From an uncultured Acetobacteraceae bacterium (GTDB lineage: Bacteria > Pseudomonadota > Alphaproteobacteria > Acetobacterales > Acetobacteraceae), in contig CALMVI010000142.1 in assembly GCA_937873095.1 (NCBI GenBank), positions 1 to 40,392 of the forward strand: a stretch of 40,392 nt of DNA, given 5' to 3'. The position numbers and the translations under genes are program-made. Position 1 is the stretch's first letter. Every line of letters starts with the position of its first letter. Shown in pieces: positions 1 to 7,943 of the stretch. The notes under the pieces are model-generated. The model was not told the origin of the DNA. It worked only from the letters and a program-made list of their open reading frames with translations, and did not search any database.

Positions 1-1754
1 GCCCACACCCATCCCCTGTGATCGACCATCACGGCGACGATGCTGTTCGACCGTGTGTCGGACGTCGCGACCGACAGGGTGGAGGTGACATGGTCGCCCG
101 ACAGGGACAGCCGGAACAGCCCGCCCGCGCCGCCGACCCACACATTGCCGCTGTGATCGACGGCGAGCGACACCGGTTCGAACCCGTTCACCGGCCACGT
201 CTGCAGTATTGCCGCGTCGGCGCCGTCGTGTCGGTGGTGGCGCAGGCGGCCGCTCGACAGGTAGTAGACGCCGCCGGAAGTGTCCTCGGCGACGTCGGTC
301 ACCTGGGTCCGCGCCGACGCGGCGAGCCTGGCATGCGGCGGCTCGCCCGCGCGCCTGTCGACTTCGAACAGCCCGGACCGCGTGCCGACCCAGACGTCGT
401 CGCCCAGGCCCGCCACGATGGTGTTCACCGCCGGCATCCTGATCCTGGCCAGGGCGCCGGTGTCAGGATCGATCACGCCCAGGCCTTCGTTGCCGTCCCC
501 TGCCCACAACGCTCCGTGCGGACCCGCGGCCAGGGCGTAGGACGAACCGGCAAACACGTGGGACACGGTGAGCGAGCCGCCCTGGCGCCGCACCTGGTCG
601 ACGCCGGTATCGGTGGAAATCCATAGCGGCCCGCCCGGCGCGCGCGCCGTCCGCCAGGCGATGCCGTCGGAAAGCCCGTCGGATTTCTGCAGCGTCTCCC
701 AGCGCCCATAGCCGACCCATCGCTTGAGGCCCATGCCGAACATCTTGAACCAGAGCTGCCCGGTGGCGTCCGTCATGGCGCTCACCATGGTTCCCGACGG
801 CGCGCCCTCGCTGACGGACATCGTGCGCCAATGCGCGCTGCCCCGCGGCAGGATCGCCAGGCCATGATCGGCCTGGGTGACCAGCCCGCCATCGGGCGTC
901 CTGAACAGGCCGAGGCTCCAGGCGTAGCCGCGATATCGGCCGCCCTGGTCCGGCAGGGGCGCAACCGTCCACCTGCCCCTGTCGGGATCGAACGTCGCGA
1001 CCGAATTCGCCGAGCGGGCCAGGACGGCATCGCCGTCGCCAGCGACCACGTCGGTCAGACGCTCGCCGTTCAGGCCATCGGCCGCGCCGTAGCATTTCAC
1101 CCGGCCAGGATCTGCCGCACACAGCCGGCCGTCCTCGGAGGCAAGCCACAGGTGGCCGTGCACGGAGAACACCTGCGCCGCGCCGGCAAGCTGCGCGCGC
1201 TCCACCGGGTCGTAGCCCATCACCTCGACCCTGGGCGGCTCGGCGCCGGGCAGGACGATCTTTTCCAGTGTGCCGCCGGTGAGCAGGGCGAACCCGTCCT
1301 GCCAGGCGACCAGATGGTGCTTCTGGTCCTCGAAGAACGTCAGGCCCGGATGCTGGACCGTGCGGAACGTGAGCGACAGGGGGGAATGGGTGTCGTCGGT
1401 GACCCGGTCGGCCACCAGCACCTCGTCGGTGAAGCGGACGGCGATGCGTCCGGACGCGGCGACTGCGATGTCGTAGACGTAGCCACCCTGACGCAGGCCC
1501 TGGTCTGGCCCGAGGGCGTCGAACTTGCGTCCGTTATAGGAGAAGACCCCGTCTTCGGTGCACACCAGAACGAAACCGCCACGGTCCTGCACCAGGCAGT
1601 CGCCGCCCAGGCTTGTCAGCCCCTGATCAGCGTTATAGGAGCGAAACGTCGGGCCGCCCGCACGGGCCTGCCCGATGCATACCGCGGCGGCAACGAGCGC
1701 CGCACCAAGCACCGCCGCCTGCCGCAGGTGTGCGCGAACTAGACCGAACGACAT
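1..1754 (-). CDS. Exported two-component-regulator propeller (Reg_prop) sensor, N-terminal part, partial
   Basis: The frame is open without a stop from ATG 1754 to the left edge (584 codons), so this is the 5' part of a larger gene. Residues 1-32 form a signal peptide: charged MSFGLVRAHLR, a hydrophobic Ala/Leu/Val stretch, and AxA cleavage near GQARA. The mature start FRSYNADQGL resembles the first blade of Reg_prop proteins. Repeats of the type G.VWVGT..GLF, GNVWVGGAGGLFRL and HRGWVWA follow, as in periplasmic propeller sensors. In that family the propeller precedes a Y_Y_Y domain, a membrane helix and a histidine kinase or GGDEF output module. The output module lies outside the window, so the signalling type is unknown. 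A sensory role is inferred from family. The fold and reading frame are well supported; the specific ligand is not. Confidence 0.8.
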   Translation of the reverse strand, partial: MSFGLVRAHLRQAAVLGAALVAAAVCIGQARAGGPTFRSYNADQGLTSLGGDCLVQDRGGFVLVCTEDGVFSYNGRKFDALGPDQGLRQGGYVYDIAVAASGRIAVRFTDEVLVADRVTDDTHSPLSLTFRTVQHPGLTFFEDQKHHLVAWQDGFALLTGGTLEKIVLPGAEPPRVEVMGYDPVERAQLAGAAQVFSVHGHLWLASEDGRLCAADPGRVKCYGAADGLNGERLTDVVAGDGDAVLARSANSVATFDPDRGRWTVAPLPDQGGRYRGYAWSLGLFRTPDGGLVTQADHGLAILPRGSAHWRTMSVSEGAPSGTMVSAMTDATGQLWFKMFGMGLKRWVGYGRWETLQKSDGLSDGIAWRTARAPGGPLWISTDTGVDQVRRQGGSLTVSHVFAGSSYALAAGPHGALWAGDGNEGLGVIDPDTGALARIRMPAVNTIVAGLGDDVWVGTRSGLFEVDRRAGEPPHARLAASARTQVTDVAEDTSGGVYYLSSGRLRHHRHDGADAAILQTWPVNGFEPVSLAVDHSGNVWVGGAGGLFRLSLSGDHVTSTLSVATSDTRSNSIVAVMVDHRGWVW

Positions 1755-1944
1755 CAATCCGGTTCCATCTGCCCGTTCGCGGCATCAACGCATAGCGGCC
1801 CTGCCTACGTCAATCAGTACTCTATCGTTTGATCATAACAACCGGAGCGGGCGAGGCGGTTTGCCTCATCCCGCAGCCAGTCAAGATGCACGCGTTCGGA
1901 GAGACGACCGCAGGATGCAAGCCCGAGACGTCGGGGCCGTGCGC

Positions 1945-2235
1945 TCAGGACCCGCGACGCATCAGTTCCGACGAGCCGGAGTCCGACAGGTCGGGCCAAC
2001 GGTGGCGCACGCTCGGGTCGATCGGGTCGATATCGATATGGACTCGACCGGCCCGGGGCAAAGCCGTTACGGTCGCAGCCGGAACCAGCCGCGACGCCTC
2101 GGCTGCGCTGCGCGGGCTGACCGACTGCGTCGACACAGGCGCCGCCTGAGCGGAAACGCCGACGGCCGTCAAAGCGATGACTCCAAGAGCCAGGCCGTGT
2201 CCCCGGCCAACGAAACGACGCGAACGATCAGTCAT
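1945..2235 (-). CDS. Small exported protein of unknown function
   Basis: A 96-residue frame starts at ATG 2235, with GGAGGAG five bases upstream. An in-frame ATG further upstream has no such site. Residues 1-32 look like a Sec signal peptide: MTDRSRRFVGRGHG, then a hydrophobic Leu/Val/Ala core and a VSAQA-A cleavage site. The mature part is about 65 residues, Ser/Pro/Ala rich, with an acidic stretch HIDIDPIDPS, and shows no domain I recognise. It lies upstream of the propeller sensor on the same strand, but a 190-base gap separates them, so co-transcription is uncertain. The region upstream is markedly AT-rich and would suit a promoter. I assign no function. Confidence 0.55.
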   Translation of the reverse strand: MTDRSRRFVGRGHGLALGVIALTAVGVSAQAAPVSTQSVSPRSAAEASRLVPAATVTALPRAGRVHIDIDPIDPSVRHRWPDLSDSGSSELMRRGS

Positions 2236-2699
2236 GGCTGCTCCTCCGATGGAAACTTTCGGACCCATTATCCGAACAACGCAGACCGTGTCAGATGTAT
2301 AACTCAAGCTCAACCGGAACAAAACAAGTATGAACAAAATATTTCTTCCGAACCGCCAAACTTACGTGCGAGGCGGATCAATATAGTTGTCTATGAGTAA
2401 TTTTTTGTCCTGTGTCTCGACTTTCGTTTTCATTCGAGAGCAAATTTGTGCAACGACTGTACTAAGCGGTCCAGACATTACTTACCTCGCGTATAAGCCG
2501 ATACATGCCAAACGTAAAGCGATCCGAGCGTGCGCTGAACGCCTGTCAGCTTGCCCGATTTGCGAGATTGGTGTGCGTCCGCGTTCGGGGAGAGGCAGAC
2601 CGTTGCGGCCGCAATCCGCCCGCATGCGGACGCGTTCTCCCGACATCGGCGGCGCAGGCATGAGCGAGTAAGGACCGGCCCAGGATCGTCGCGGGATCG
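2236..2699. other. AT-rich intergenic stretch, no gene seen
   Basis: This 464-base stretch separates the small exported protein (minus) from the 3' end of the HAD hydrolase gene (minus). About 2260-2540 is clearly less GC-rich than its surroundings, with A/T runs such as AAAACAAGTATGAACAAAAT. A 94-codon plus-strand frame crosses it, but it lacks a ribosome binding site and any recognisable protein pattern. On the minus strand TATACA (2301-2296) could be a -10 element for the downstream small gene; the best -35 match, TTGTTC at 2322-2317, is only 15 bases away, so this is weak. I see no RNA gene here. Confidence 0.4.
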
Positions 2700-3545
2700 C
2701 TACCAGGCGAAATGGTCGAGCATCATCGAGGGCACCGCACCCCTTGCCGCGGCCAGATCCGCCGCGGCCTGGCCGTCGCCCAGCAGGTCGCTGTGGATGC
2801 CGCCCAGCACCCAGACGGAGGCGAGCCCCGCCGCGGCCGCGCCTGCGATGTCGGTGTGCAACGAATCACCGACCGCAAGCACGCGTGCGCCCGGCACGCC
2901 CAGCATGCCGAGCGCCATGGCGTAGATGGCCGGTTCCGGCTTGCCGAGCGACATCACGTCGCCCCCCGCCTGTGCGTAGTACGCCGCCAGCGACCCGGCG
3001 CAGAGCAGCCGGACGCCGTCGCGCATCACCACCAGGTCGGGATTGGCGCAGATCATCGGCAGCCCGGCGCCCAGGCAGGCCTGCAGCTCGGGCACGAAGA
3101 CGTCGAGCGTGGCCGCATCGGCCACGTCGTCGTCGGGCCCGGTGTTGAGGACGAAGTCGGCACCGTCCGGGCGGTCGGCGCGCCGCAGGCCGAGCCCGTC
3201 GAGGATGCCGCGGTCCCGCTGCGGGCCGAGATGGTAGACCCTGCTTCCCAGCCGCGCGAACCAGGGGTCGGCGCGGTCGTGCAGCGCCAGCCAGACCGCT
3301 TCGCCACTGGTCAGGATGCCGGTGTAGAGCTCGTCGGCCAGGCCCATGCGATGCAGCATGCGGCGGGTCGAACTCGCCCGTCGCGGCGCGTTGGACAGCA
3401 GCAGCACGCGCGAGCCTGCGAGCCGGCGCAGGCACTCCAGCGCCGCGGGATAGGGGGCGACCCCGTTATGGACGACGCCCCACAGGTCGACGATGAAGCC
3501 GTCATAGTCGCGCGCGACCTCGCCCAGGCCGCCGATCCTGCGCAT
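2700..3545 (-). CDS. HAD-superfamily hydrolase, class IIA (TIGR01459-like)
   Basis: This 281-residue cytoplasmic HAD phosphatase-like protein carries the expected motifs in order. They are VDLWGVVHNG (nucleophile D20, with Trp where many HADs have the second Asp, as is usual in this subfamily), LLLSN (S51), GKPEPAIYAMAL (K202) and VGDSLHTDIAGA (D227, D232). The cap between motifs I and III is of class IIA type, as in NagD-like enzymes. Members are usually annotated as sugar or nucleotide phosphatases; the true substrate is unknown. The start ATG 3545 shares one base with the pyrD stop (TGATG), so translation is probably coupled to pyrD. That pairing makes a housekeeping or nucleotide-linked job plausible but not shown. 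Confidence 0.88.
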   Translation of the reverse strand: MRRIGGLGEVARDYDGFIVDLWGVVHNGVAPYPAALECLRRLAGSRVLLLSNAPRRASSTRRMLHRMGLADELYTGILTSGEAVWLALHDRADPWFARLGSRVYHLGPQRDRGILDGLGLRRADRPDGADFVLNTGPDDDVADAATLDVFVPELQACLGAGLPMICANPDLVVMRDGVRLLCAGSLAAYYAQAGGDVMSLGKPEPAIYAMALGMLGVPGARVLAVGDSLHTDIAGAAAAGLASVWVLGGIHSDLLGDGQAAADLAAARGAVPSMMLDHFAW

Positions 3546-4597
3546 CAGGCAGAGACGCCCACGGCGTCCCCCACGACAGCGAACCCGCCCGCATCGAGCG
3601 CTTCGGCCAGCTCGGCCTTCAGCCGGCCGACAAGCGCCGGGCCGGCATAGGCGAACTCGGTATAGAGCTGGACCAGGCTGGCGCCCGCCTGGATCTTCGC
3701 CAGCACGTCGGCACCCGTCCTGATCCCGCCGCAGCCGATCAGCACCAGCCTCTCGCCCGCGATCCGTCGTGCCCGGCGCAGCATCTCGGTCGACCGGGCG
3801 AACAGCGGCGCGCCGGACAGCCCGCCCACCTGCAGCGCGTTGAGCCCGCCCAGCTCGGGCGGGCGCGCGATGGTCGTGTTGCTGATGATGAGCCCTGCCG
3901 CGCCCTCCGCGCCCGCGGCGTCCACGACGGCCGCCAGCCCGTCATCGGACAGGTCGGGGGCGATCTTGACCACCACGGGCGGGCGGACCGGCACCTCGCG
4001 GGCGATGGCGCGCAGGATGCCGCGCAGGCGCGCCTCGCCCTGCAGGTCGCGAAGTCCTGGGGTGTTGGGCGAGGAGACGTTGATGGTGACGTAATCGGCA
4101 TACGGCGTCACGGCGGCAACCAGTGCCGGGTAGTCGCGCTCGGGGTCGGCACCCTGCTTGTTGATGCCCACATTGGCGCCGAAGCATGCCGGCCGCGGTC
4201 CGGCGTCCTTCAACCGGGCCAGGTAGCGGTCCAGACCCTCGTTGTTGAACCCCAGCCGGTTGATCACCGCACGGTGCTGGGGCAGGCGGAACAGGCGGGG
4301 CCGCGGGTTGCCGGGCTGCGGACGCAGGGTGACGGTGCCGGCTTCCACGCAGCCGAAGCCCAGGCGCAGTAGCGGCAGCACCGCGCGCGCGTCCTTGTCG
4401 AAGCCGGCCGCCAGCCCGATCGGGTTGGGAAAGGACAGACCCATGGCGCGCACGGCGAGCCGTGGCGGGTCGGGGGTTCTCTGCCGCCCCGCCAGCCCGG
4501 CCTGCAGGGCGCGCAGCGAGAGTGCGTGTGCGGCTTCCTCGTCCATCAGCCGCAGCAGGGGCGTGAGCCGGGAGGCGAGCGCACCAAGGGTCATCAT
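3545..4597 (-). CDS. pyrD: Dihydroorotate dehydrogenase (quinone), class 2
   Basis: This FMN enzyme of pyrimidine synthesis oxidises dihydroorotate to orotate and reduces membrane quinone. At 350 residues it fits class 2. The N-terminus LLRLMDEEAAHALSLRALQ is the amphipathic membrane-associating segment. Further motifs are FPNPIGLAAGFDKDA, GFGCVEAGTVTLRPQPGNP, NRLGFNNEGLD, NVSSPNTPGLRDLQG (the catalytic-base Ser of class 2) and LIGCGGIRTGADVLAKI (FMN phosphate). The start was set at ATG 4597, with GAGGAT nine bases upstream. An in-frame ATG at 4723 is open but would only translate a dispersed repeat that occupies 4598-4693. The gene is coupled to the downstream HAD hydrolase. Confidence 0.95.
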   Translation of the reverse strand: MMTLGALASRLTPLLRLMDEEAAHALSLRALQAGLAGRQRTPDPPRLAVRAMGLSFPNPIGLAAGFDKDARAVLPLLRLGFGCVEAGTVTLRPQPGNPRPRLFRLPQHRAVINRLGFNNEGLDRYLARLKDAGPRPACFGANVGINKQGADPERDYPALVAAVTPYADYVTINVSSPNTPGLRDLQGEARLRGILRAIAREVPVRPPVVVKIAPDLSDDGLAAVVDAAGAEGAAGLIISNTTIARPPELGGLNALQVGGLSGAPLFARSTEMLRRARRIAGERLVLIGCGGIRTGADVLAKIQAGASLVQLYTEFAYAGPALVGRLKAELAEALDAGGFAVVGDAVGVSA

Positions 4598-4693
4598 CTG
4601 GTGCAGATCCTCATCGGACGGGATCGTCTGATCGGGTGAGGATGCTCGTAGACAACACGCTGGAGCCTGTTGAGTGAACGGAACATGCTCAAG
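4598..4693 (-). repeat. Dispersed palindromic repeat, copy 1 (carries the pyrD ribosome binding site)
   Basis: Read on the minus strand this stretch begins GAGCATGTTCCGTTCACT and ends GAGGATCTGCACCAG directly before the pyrD ATG. It aligns end to end with 26260-26366: by eye about 78 of 93 aligned bases agree. The main difference is a gap of about 10 bases that falls between two GTTCACT direct repeats in the other copy. The inner segment around ACCCGATCAG is the arm of a hairpin in the second copy and is partly decayed here. Confidence 0.75.
4607..4612 (-). promoter_or_regulatory. Ribosome binding site of pyrD inside a repeat element
   Basis: GAGGAT (minus strand) lies nine bases before ATG 4597. 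It sits at the distal end of the dispersed repeat. The second copy has CGGGAT at the same place, so a few substitutions gave or kept a purine-rich site here. Confidence 0.5.
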
Positions 4694-4762
4694 GGTCCTG
4701 CCCCTGTTTGACGGCCGCATCAAGCCTTGCGGCGCGCCCGCTCCGGCACGAGTCTCAGGGCC

Positions 4763-4996
4763 ATGTGGGACCAGCCCTACCTAGAGACCTGCTGCAGGGC
4801 CGCGCTGCACCGCCTGGTGCTGGCCGGCGGCATCGGCCGGCCGCCTGCGCTGAAGGACGGCCCTTGCCTGCAGCGCCTCACCGCGGACGGGTTCGCCCGC
4901 CGGCGCCCCGATGGCCGCTACGAACTGACCGAGGCGGGTGCCGCGCGTCACCGGCTGGAGATCGAGCCCGCCGGCGGGGCAGGGCCGGCCGGCTGA
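4763..4996 (+). CDS. Small winged-helix-like protein of unknown function
   Basis: This 77-residue protein runs from ATG 4763, beginning MWDQPYLETCCRAALHRLVL. Its second half, LQRLTADGFARRRPDGRYELTEAGAARH, looks like the recognition helix and wing of MarR/PadR-type helix-turn-helix proteins: a Leu-rich helix, then a G-R/Y-L-T turn. The domain is short and lacks a full three-helix bundle, so DNA binding is only suggested. No strong Shine-Dalgarno precedes the ATG. A start 36 bases upstream (residues MRRARSGTSLRA) is possible but less natural. The gene is divergent from pyrD and convergent with yqgE, which ends two bases after it. The amino-acid pattern and tight packing argue that it is real. 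Confidence 0.6.
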   Translation: MWDQPYLETCCRAALHRLVLAGGIGRPPALKDGPCLQRLTADGFARRRPDGRYELTEAGAARHRLEIEPAGGAGPAG

Positions 4997-4998
4997 CC

Positions 4999-5625
4999 TC
5001 AGGCATGGCCGGCCGTGCCGGACAGCAGGATCGGGTCCACCTTCAGTATGGCCATCGCACGGCGCCATTTCGTCTCGTGGTCGGTGTCGAACATCAGCTC
5101 GAGGCTGGCTGGCGCGGACAGCCACGCGTTTTCGGTCAGTTCGCGATCGAGCTGGCCGGGACCCCAGCCCGCGTAGCCCAGCGCCAGAAAGCCCTGCCGC
5201 GGCCCGCCGCCGTCTGCGATCGCCTTGAGGACGTCCAGGCTGGCTGTCAGCGCGACCTGGGGATCGACCATCAGGCTGCCGTCCCCGGTCCAGTCGGCGG
5301 TGTGCAGGACGAAGCCGCGCGCGCTGTCCACCGGGCCGCCGCGGAACAGGTCGATCTGCCGGGCGGGCGGCACCGGCGTCACGTCGAGCTGCTCGAGCAG
5401 GTCGCCGAAGCTGGGGCTGGCCAGGGGACGGTTGAGCACGATGCCCATGGCGCCGTCCGGCGTGTGCGCGCAGACATAGATGACCGCCTGGCTGAAATGG
5501 GGCGTGTTCATGCTCGGCATCGCGATCAGGAACTGCCCGGTGAGCAGCCCCTCGGTCGCCGGTTCCGCCGCCTTGCGGCCGCGAAGCTTCGCGGCAGGTG
5601 GCGCTCCAGTCTTCGGCTTGGCCAT
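4999..5625 (-). CDS. YqgE/AlgH family protein (UPF0301)
   Basis: This 208-residue protein shows the family signature: LLTGQFLIAMPSMNTPHF near residue 27, then AVIYVCAHTPDGAMGIVLNRPL, LFRGGPVD and FLALGYAGWGPGQLDREL toward the C-terminus. The first 25 residues (MAKPKTGAPPAAKLRGRK) are a basic extension of the usual 185-residue core. Homologues are conserved across proteobacteria. AlgH was linked to alginate regulation in Pseudomonas, but the molecular role is not settled. It is divergent from the peroxiredoxin gene, with about 155 bases between the starts. Confidence 0.93.
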   Translation of the reverse strand: MAKPKTGAPPAAKLRGRKAAEPATEGLLTGQFLIAMPSMNTPHFSQAVIYVCAHTPDGAMGIVLNRPLASPSFGDLLEQLDVTPVPPARQIDLFRGGPVDSARGFVLHTADWTGDGSLMVDPQVALTASLDVLKAIADGGGPRQGFLALGYAGWGPGQLDRELTENAWLSAPASLELMFDTDHETKWRRAMAILKVDPILLSGTAGHA

Positions 5626-5780
5626 CGCCCGTGTCTCGTCTTCCGTATCAAGGCCGCTGATCCGGCCCGACCCCGTTCAGATAAGTCTGCCCCGCCCCGA
5701 CGCCATCCCCGCCGGGTCCCGCCGTGACACCCTTGGCCAAACTGGCTACAGCCCGGCGAAGCCTGAGGAGCCTGGACCAG

Positions 5781-6260
5781 ATGATCAAGCAAGGTGACCT
5801 GATACCGTCGGTGAAGCTGATGGCCGCGAACGAGGAAGGGCCGCGCGAACTCTCCACCGACGACGTGTTCCGCGGCAAGCGCGTCGTGCTGTTCGGGGTG
5901 CCGGGGGCGTTCACGCCGACCTGCTCGGCGCAGCATCTGCCCGGCTACAACCACAACCTCGACGCCATCAAGGCGCGCGGCATCGACACGGTGGCGTGCA
6001 TGGCGGTCAACGACGTGTTCGTGATGACGGCCTGGGCGAAGAACGAACAGGTCAGTCCGGAGATCCTGATGCTGGCCGACGGATCGGCGCAGCTGACTCA
6101 GGCGCTCGGGTTGCAGCTCGACCTGACGCAGAGGGGCCTCGGCATACGCTGCCAGCGCTTCGCGCTGGTGGCCGACGACATGCGGGTCACCCACCTGGCC
6201 GTCGAACAGCCTGGCGATTTCGACGTCAGCAGGGCGGAGGCGGTGCTGGCGCGGCTCTGA
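5781..6260 (+). CDS. Peroxiredoxin, Prx5/redoxin type
   Basis: This 159-residue thiol peroxidase reduces H2O2 or organic hydroperoxides with glutathione, glutaredoxin or thioredoxin as donor. The peroxidatic site is PGAFTPTCS with Cys48. Other Prx5 signatures are IDTVACMAVNDVFVMTAW and ILMLADGSAQLTQALGL. Cys73 and Cys124 are further cysteines; Cys124 lies in GLGIRCQRFAL, where most relatives I know have Ser, so it might serve as a resolving Cys (inference). The start is ATG 5781, with GAGGAG ten bases before it. An upstream in-frame ATG at 5724 would add 19 residues without a good site. The protein is cytoplasmic, with no signal peptide. Confidence 0.93.
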   Translation: MIKQGDLIPSVKLMAANEEGPRELSTDDVFRGKRVVLFGVPGAFTPTCSAQHLPGYNHNLDAIKARGIDTVACMAVNDVFVMTAWAKNEQVSPEILMLADGSAQLTQALGLQLDLTQRGLGIRCQRFALVADDMRVTHLAVEQPGDFDVSRAEAVLARL

Positions 6261-6427
6261 TCCATGTATCGCTACGGGCTGTCCCAACTTTGAGTTGAAA
6301 AACGTTAATCCGTTCCGCTTCCGTTGCCTTTTCAAGTTAATATACCCGCACCACAATGATCTGAAGCTGTAACGACTGCCCTCAATGCGCGCAGGGGTTG
6401 ACAGCACGGCAGAGACGGAGCGCGGCG

Positions 6428-7480
6428 GTGGAACAAGGCTGGATTTACGTGCTGGTGAACTCTTCGATGCCTGGCCTGGCCAAGGTGGGCCGGACGACCA
6501 AGCCGCCCCAGGACAGGGCGGCCGAACTTTCCGGAGCGACCGGGGTTGCGACCCCGTTCGTGCTGGCGTTCGACCAGGCCTTCGCCGATTGCTGTGCCGC
6601 CGAAAGGGCGATCCATGCCGAGCTGGAGCGTCGCGGCCTTCGCGTCTCGGCCAACCGCGAGTTCTTCCGCGGGTCGGTGTCCGAGGTGGTCCGCGTCGTA
6701 CTCGACGCCGCCGATGCGCCCGGCCAGCCGGCGCCGCGCAGCCATGCCGCCCCGTCCGGACGGTCGCTGCTTGCGGCGGGCGACTGCTACCTGTTCGGAA
6801 CCGGAGACACGCTGCAGGACACGGGCGAGGCGGTGCGCTGCTACAAGCTGGCGGCGTCGCGCGGCTCCCTGATCGCCTACGACCGGCTCGGCCGCATCTT
6901 CTCCGAACTCTATGCCAGCCGCTGCGAACCCTCCTCCAGCCGTTCGGACAGGGTGGGCAGGCGGCGCGCTCTGGCGCCGCTGAAGGAGGGCGCGCGAAGG
7001 GGCAACTACTACTGCTACGCCGAGATGGCGACGCTGTTTGCCGGCGAGGGCCACCTGGCCAACGTGCGCAAGGCGTGGGAGCTGTTCTTCACCCGCAGGG
7101 CGGCCGGTCCGATCGAAGAGGTTGAGGCCGGCGCCGAGCGCTACGCCGCCGCGTGCTGCCGCTACATCGGCGTGTGCCTGGCGCTGGCCGTGCCGGTCGG
7201 GCACCGGGACGAGCTGCTGGTGGCGGCGCACGACATGCGGACGGCGCTGCTGGCCGAGCTCGACAGCGTCGGGGACGACGAGGCGGCACGCCGGCGCGTG
7301 ACCGGCGTGCTGCGCTGGGTCTGCCAGGAATTGCTGCCGGACACGGCGCCGCGCACGGCGCGTCCGCCCAGGCGGTTCGCGCTGCCGCTGCGCCCCGCCT
7401 GGCTTGCGGCCTCGCATGGGCTGCGAGCCGCCCGGCTTGCTGCCTCGCATGGGCTGCGGGCCGAAGGCGTTCGGGCCTGA
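6428..7480 (+). CDS. GIY-YIG/T5orf172-domain protein with Sel1-like repeats
   Basis: The protein has 350 residues. Residues 1-95 form a GIY-YIG-type domain of the T5orf172/MUG113 group: GWIYVLVNSSMPGLAKVGRT, then DRAAELSGATGVATPF, AAERAIHAELERRGL and NREFFRG. The Tyr, Arg and Glu expected in the active site are present. Residues about 115-235 contain two or three Sel1-type helical repeats (EAVRCYKLAASRGSLIAY, ALAPLKEGARRGNYYCYAEM), which usually bind proteins. The tail (residues 324-345) is an exact-length duplicated 11-residue unit, LAASHGLRA. The start GTG 6428 has GGAG seven bases upstream; TTG 6398 is an alternative. Nuclease activity is inferred from the fold and the substrate is unknown. 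It stands alone between peroxiredoxin and the xdhC operon. Confidence 0.8.
   Translation: MEQGWIYVLVNSSMPGLAKVGRTTKPPQDRAAELSGATGVATPFVLAFDQAFADCCAAERAIHAELERRGLRVSANREFFRGSVSEVVRVVLDAADAPGQPAPRSHAAPSGRSLLAAGDCYLFGTGDTLQDTGEAVRCYKLAASRGSLIAYDRLGRIFSELYASRCEPSSSRSDRVGRRRALAPLKEGARRGNYYCYAEMATLFAGEGHLANVRKAWELFFTRRAAGPIEEVEAGAERYAAACCRYIGVCLALAVPVGHRDELLVAAHDMRTALLAELDSVGDDEAARRRVTGVLRWVCQELLPDTAPRTARPPRRFALPLRPAWLAASHGLRAARLAASHGLRAEGVRA
7398..7463 (+). repeat. Two tandem 33-base units inside the GIY-YIG/Sel1 gene
   Basis: The units 7398-7430 and 7431-7463 each contain GGCTTGC.GCCTCGCATGGG and differ at only a few bases. They encode AWLAASHGLRA and ARLAASHGLRA in frame. This is a recent duplication in the C-terminal tail. 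Confidence 0.85.
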
Positions 7481-7568
7481 GCGCTCCGCCACGCTTGCAA
7501 GCACGCAAGCCCTGTCCGATCTGATACCCGGACCACGCCCGTCCGGGCGGGCGGATGCAGGAGCGTGA

Positions 7569-7943
7569 GTGACCGATACCGAAGACATGTTGACGACCGC
7601 CTCCGACTGGTTCGAGCAGGAGGGCGCGGTCGCCCTGGCGACCGTGGTCAGGACCTGGGGCAGCTCGCCGCGCCAGCCTGGCAGCCAGCTGGTGGTGGCG
7701 CCGTCCGGCCGGATGGCGGGGTCGGTCAGCGGCGGCTGCATCGAGGTCGCGGTCGCCGAAGCCGCGTCCGGCGTGCTGCGGGACGGCGAGGCTCAGCTGC
7801 TGTCCTTCGGCGTCACGGACGAACGGGCGTGGGAGCTCGGCCTGGCCTGCGGCGGAAGGCTGCAGGTCTTCGTCGAGCGCATCGCGCCCCAAGTAGCGCC
7901 CCCGACAGCGCCCCCGATAGCGCCCCAGATAGCGCCGGAGTGA
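7569..7943 (+). CDS. XdhC/CoxI family protein, N-terminal domain only
   Basis: This 124-residue protein matches the N-terminal XdhC_CoxI domain: residues 16-35 with GAVALATVVRTWGSSPRQPG, then SGRMAGSVSGGCIEVAV and LACGGRLQVFVE. XdhC-type factors protect and insert the (usually sulfurated) molybdenum cofactor into xanthine dehydrogenase or CO-dehydrogenase-like hydroxylases. The start GTG 7569 has AGGAG five bases upstream. The last 20 residues (IAPQVAPPTAPPIAPQIAPE) come from a 12-base tandem repeat. The stop overlaps the GTG start of the Rossmann-domain gene by four bases, so the two halves are made in step. Split XdhC pairs exist in other alphaproteobacteria as far as I recall, so this is probably natural rather than a frameshift. 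Confidence 0.88.
   Translation: MTDTEDMLTTASDWFEQEGAVALATVVRTWGSSPRQPGSQLVVAPSGRMAGSVSGGCIEVAVAEAASGVLRDGEAQLLSFGVTDERAWELGLACGGRLQVFVERIAPQVAPPTAPPIAPQIAPE
7880..7939 (+). repeat. Five 12-base tandem units at the seam of the two xdhC genes
   Basis: The units have the form GATAGCGCCCCC with one to four changes each. They encode the repeat (I/V/T)AP(P/Q) in the 3' end of the first xdhC gene and stop exactly at the GTG of the second. The repeat could change length by slippage. Confidence 0.8.

Noticed and set aside
2387-2671. 94-codon plus-strand frame
   Set aside because: No ribosome binding site and no protein-like composition; the second half is Arg-rich antisense-type sequence.
4598-4723. 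Longer PyrD N-terminus from ATG 4723
   Set aside because: It would only translate the dispersed repeat; class 2 enzymes begin with the amphipathic segment found after ATG 4597.
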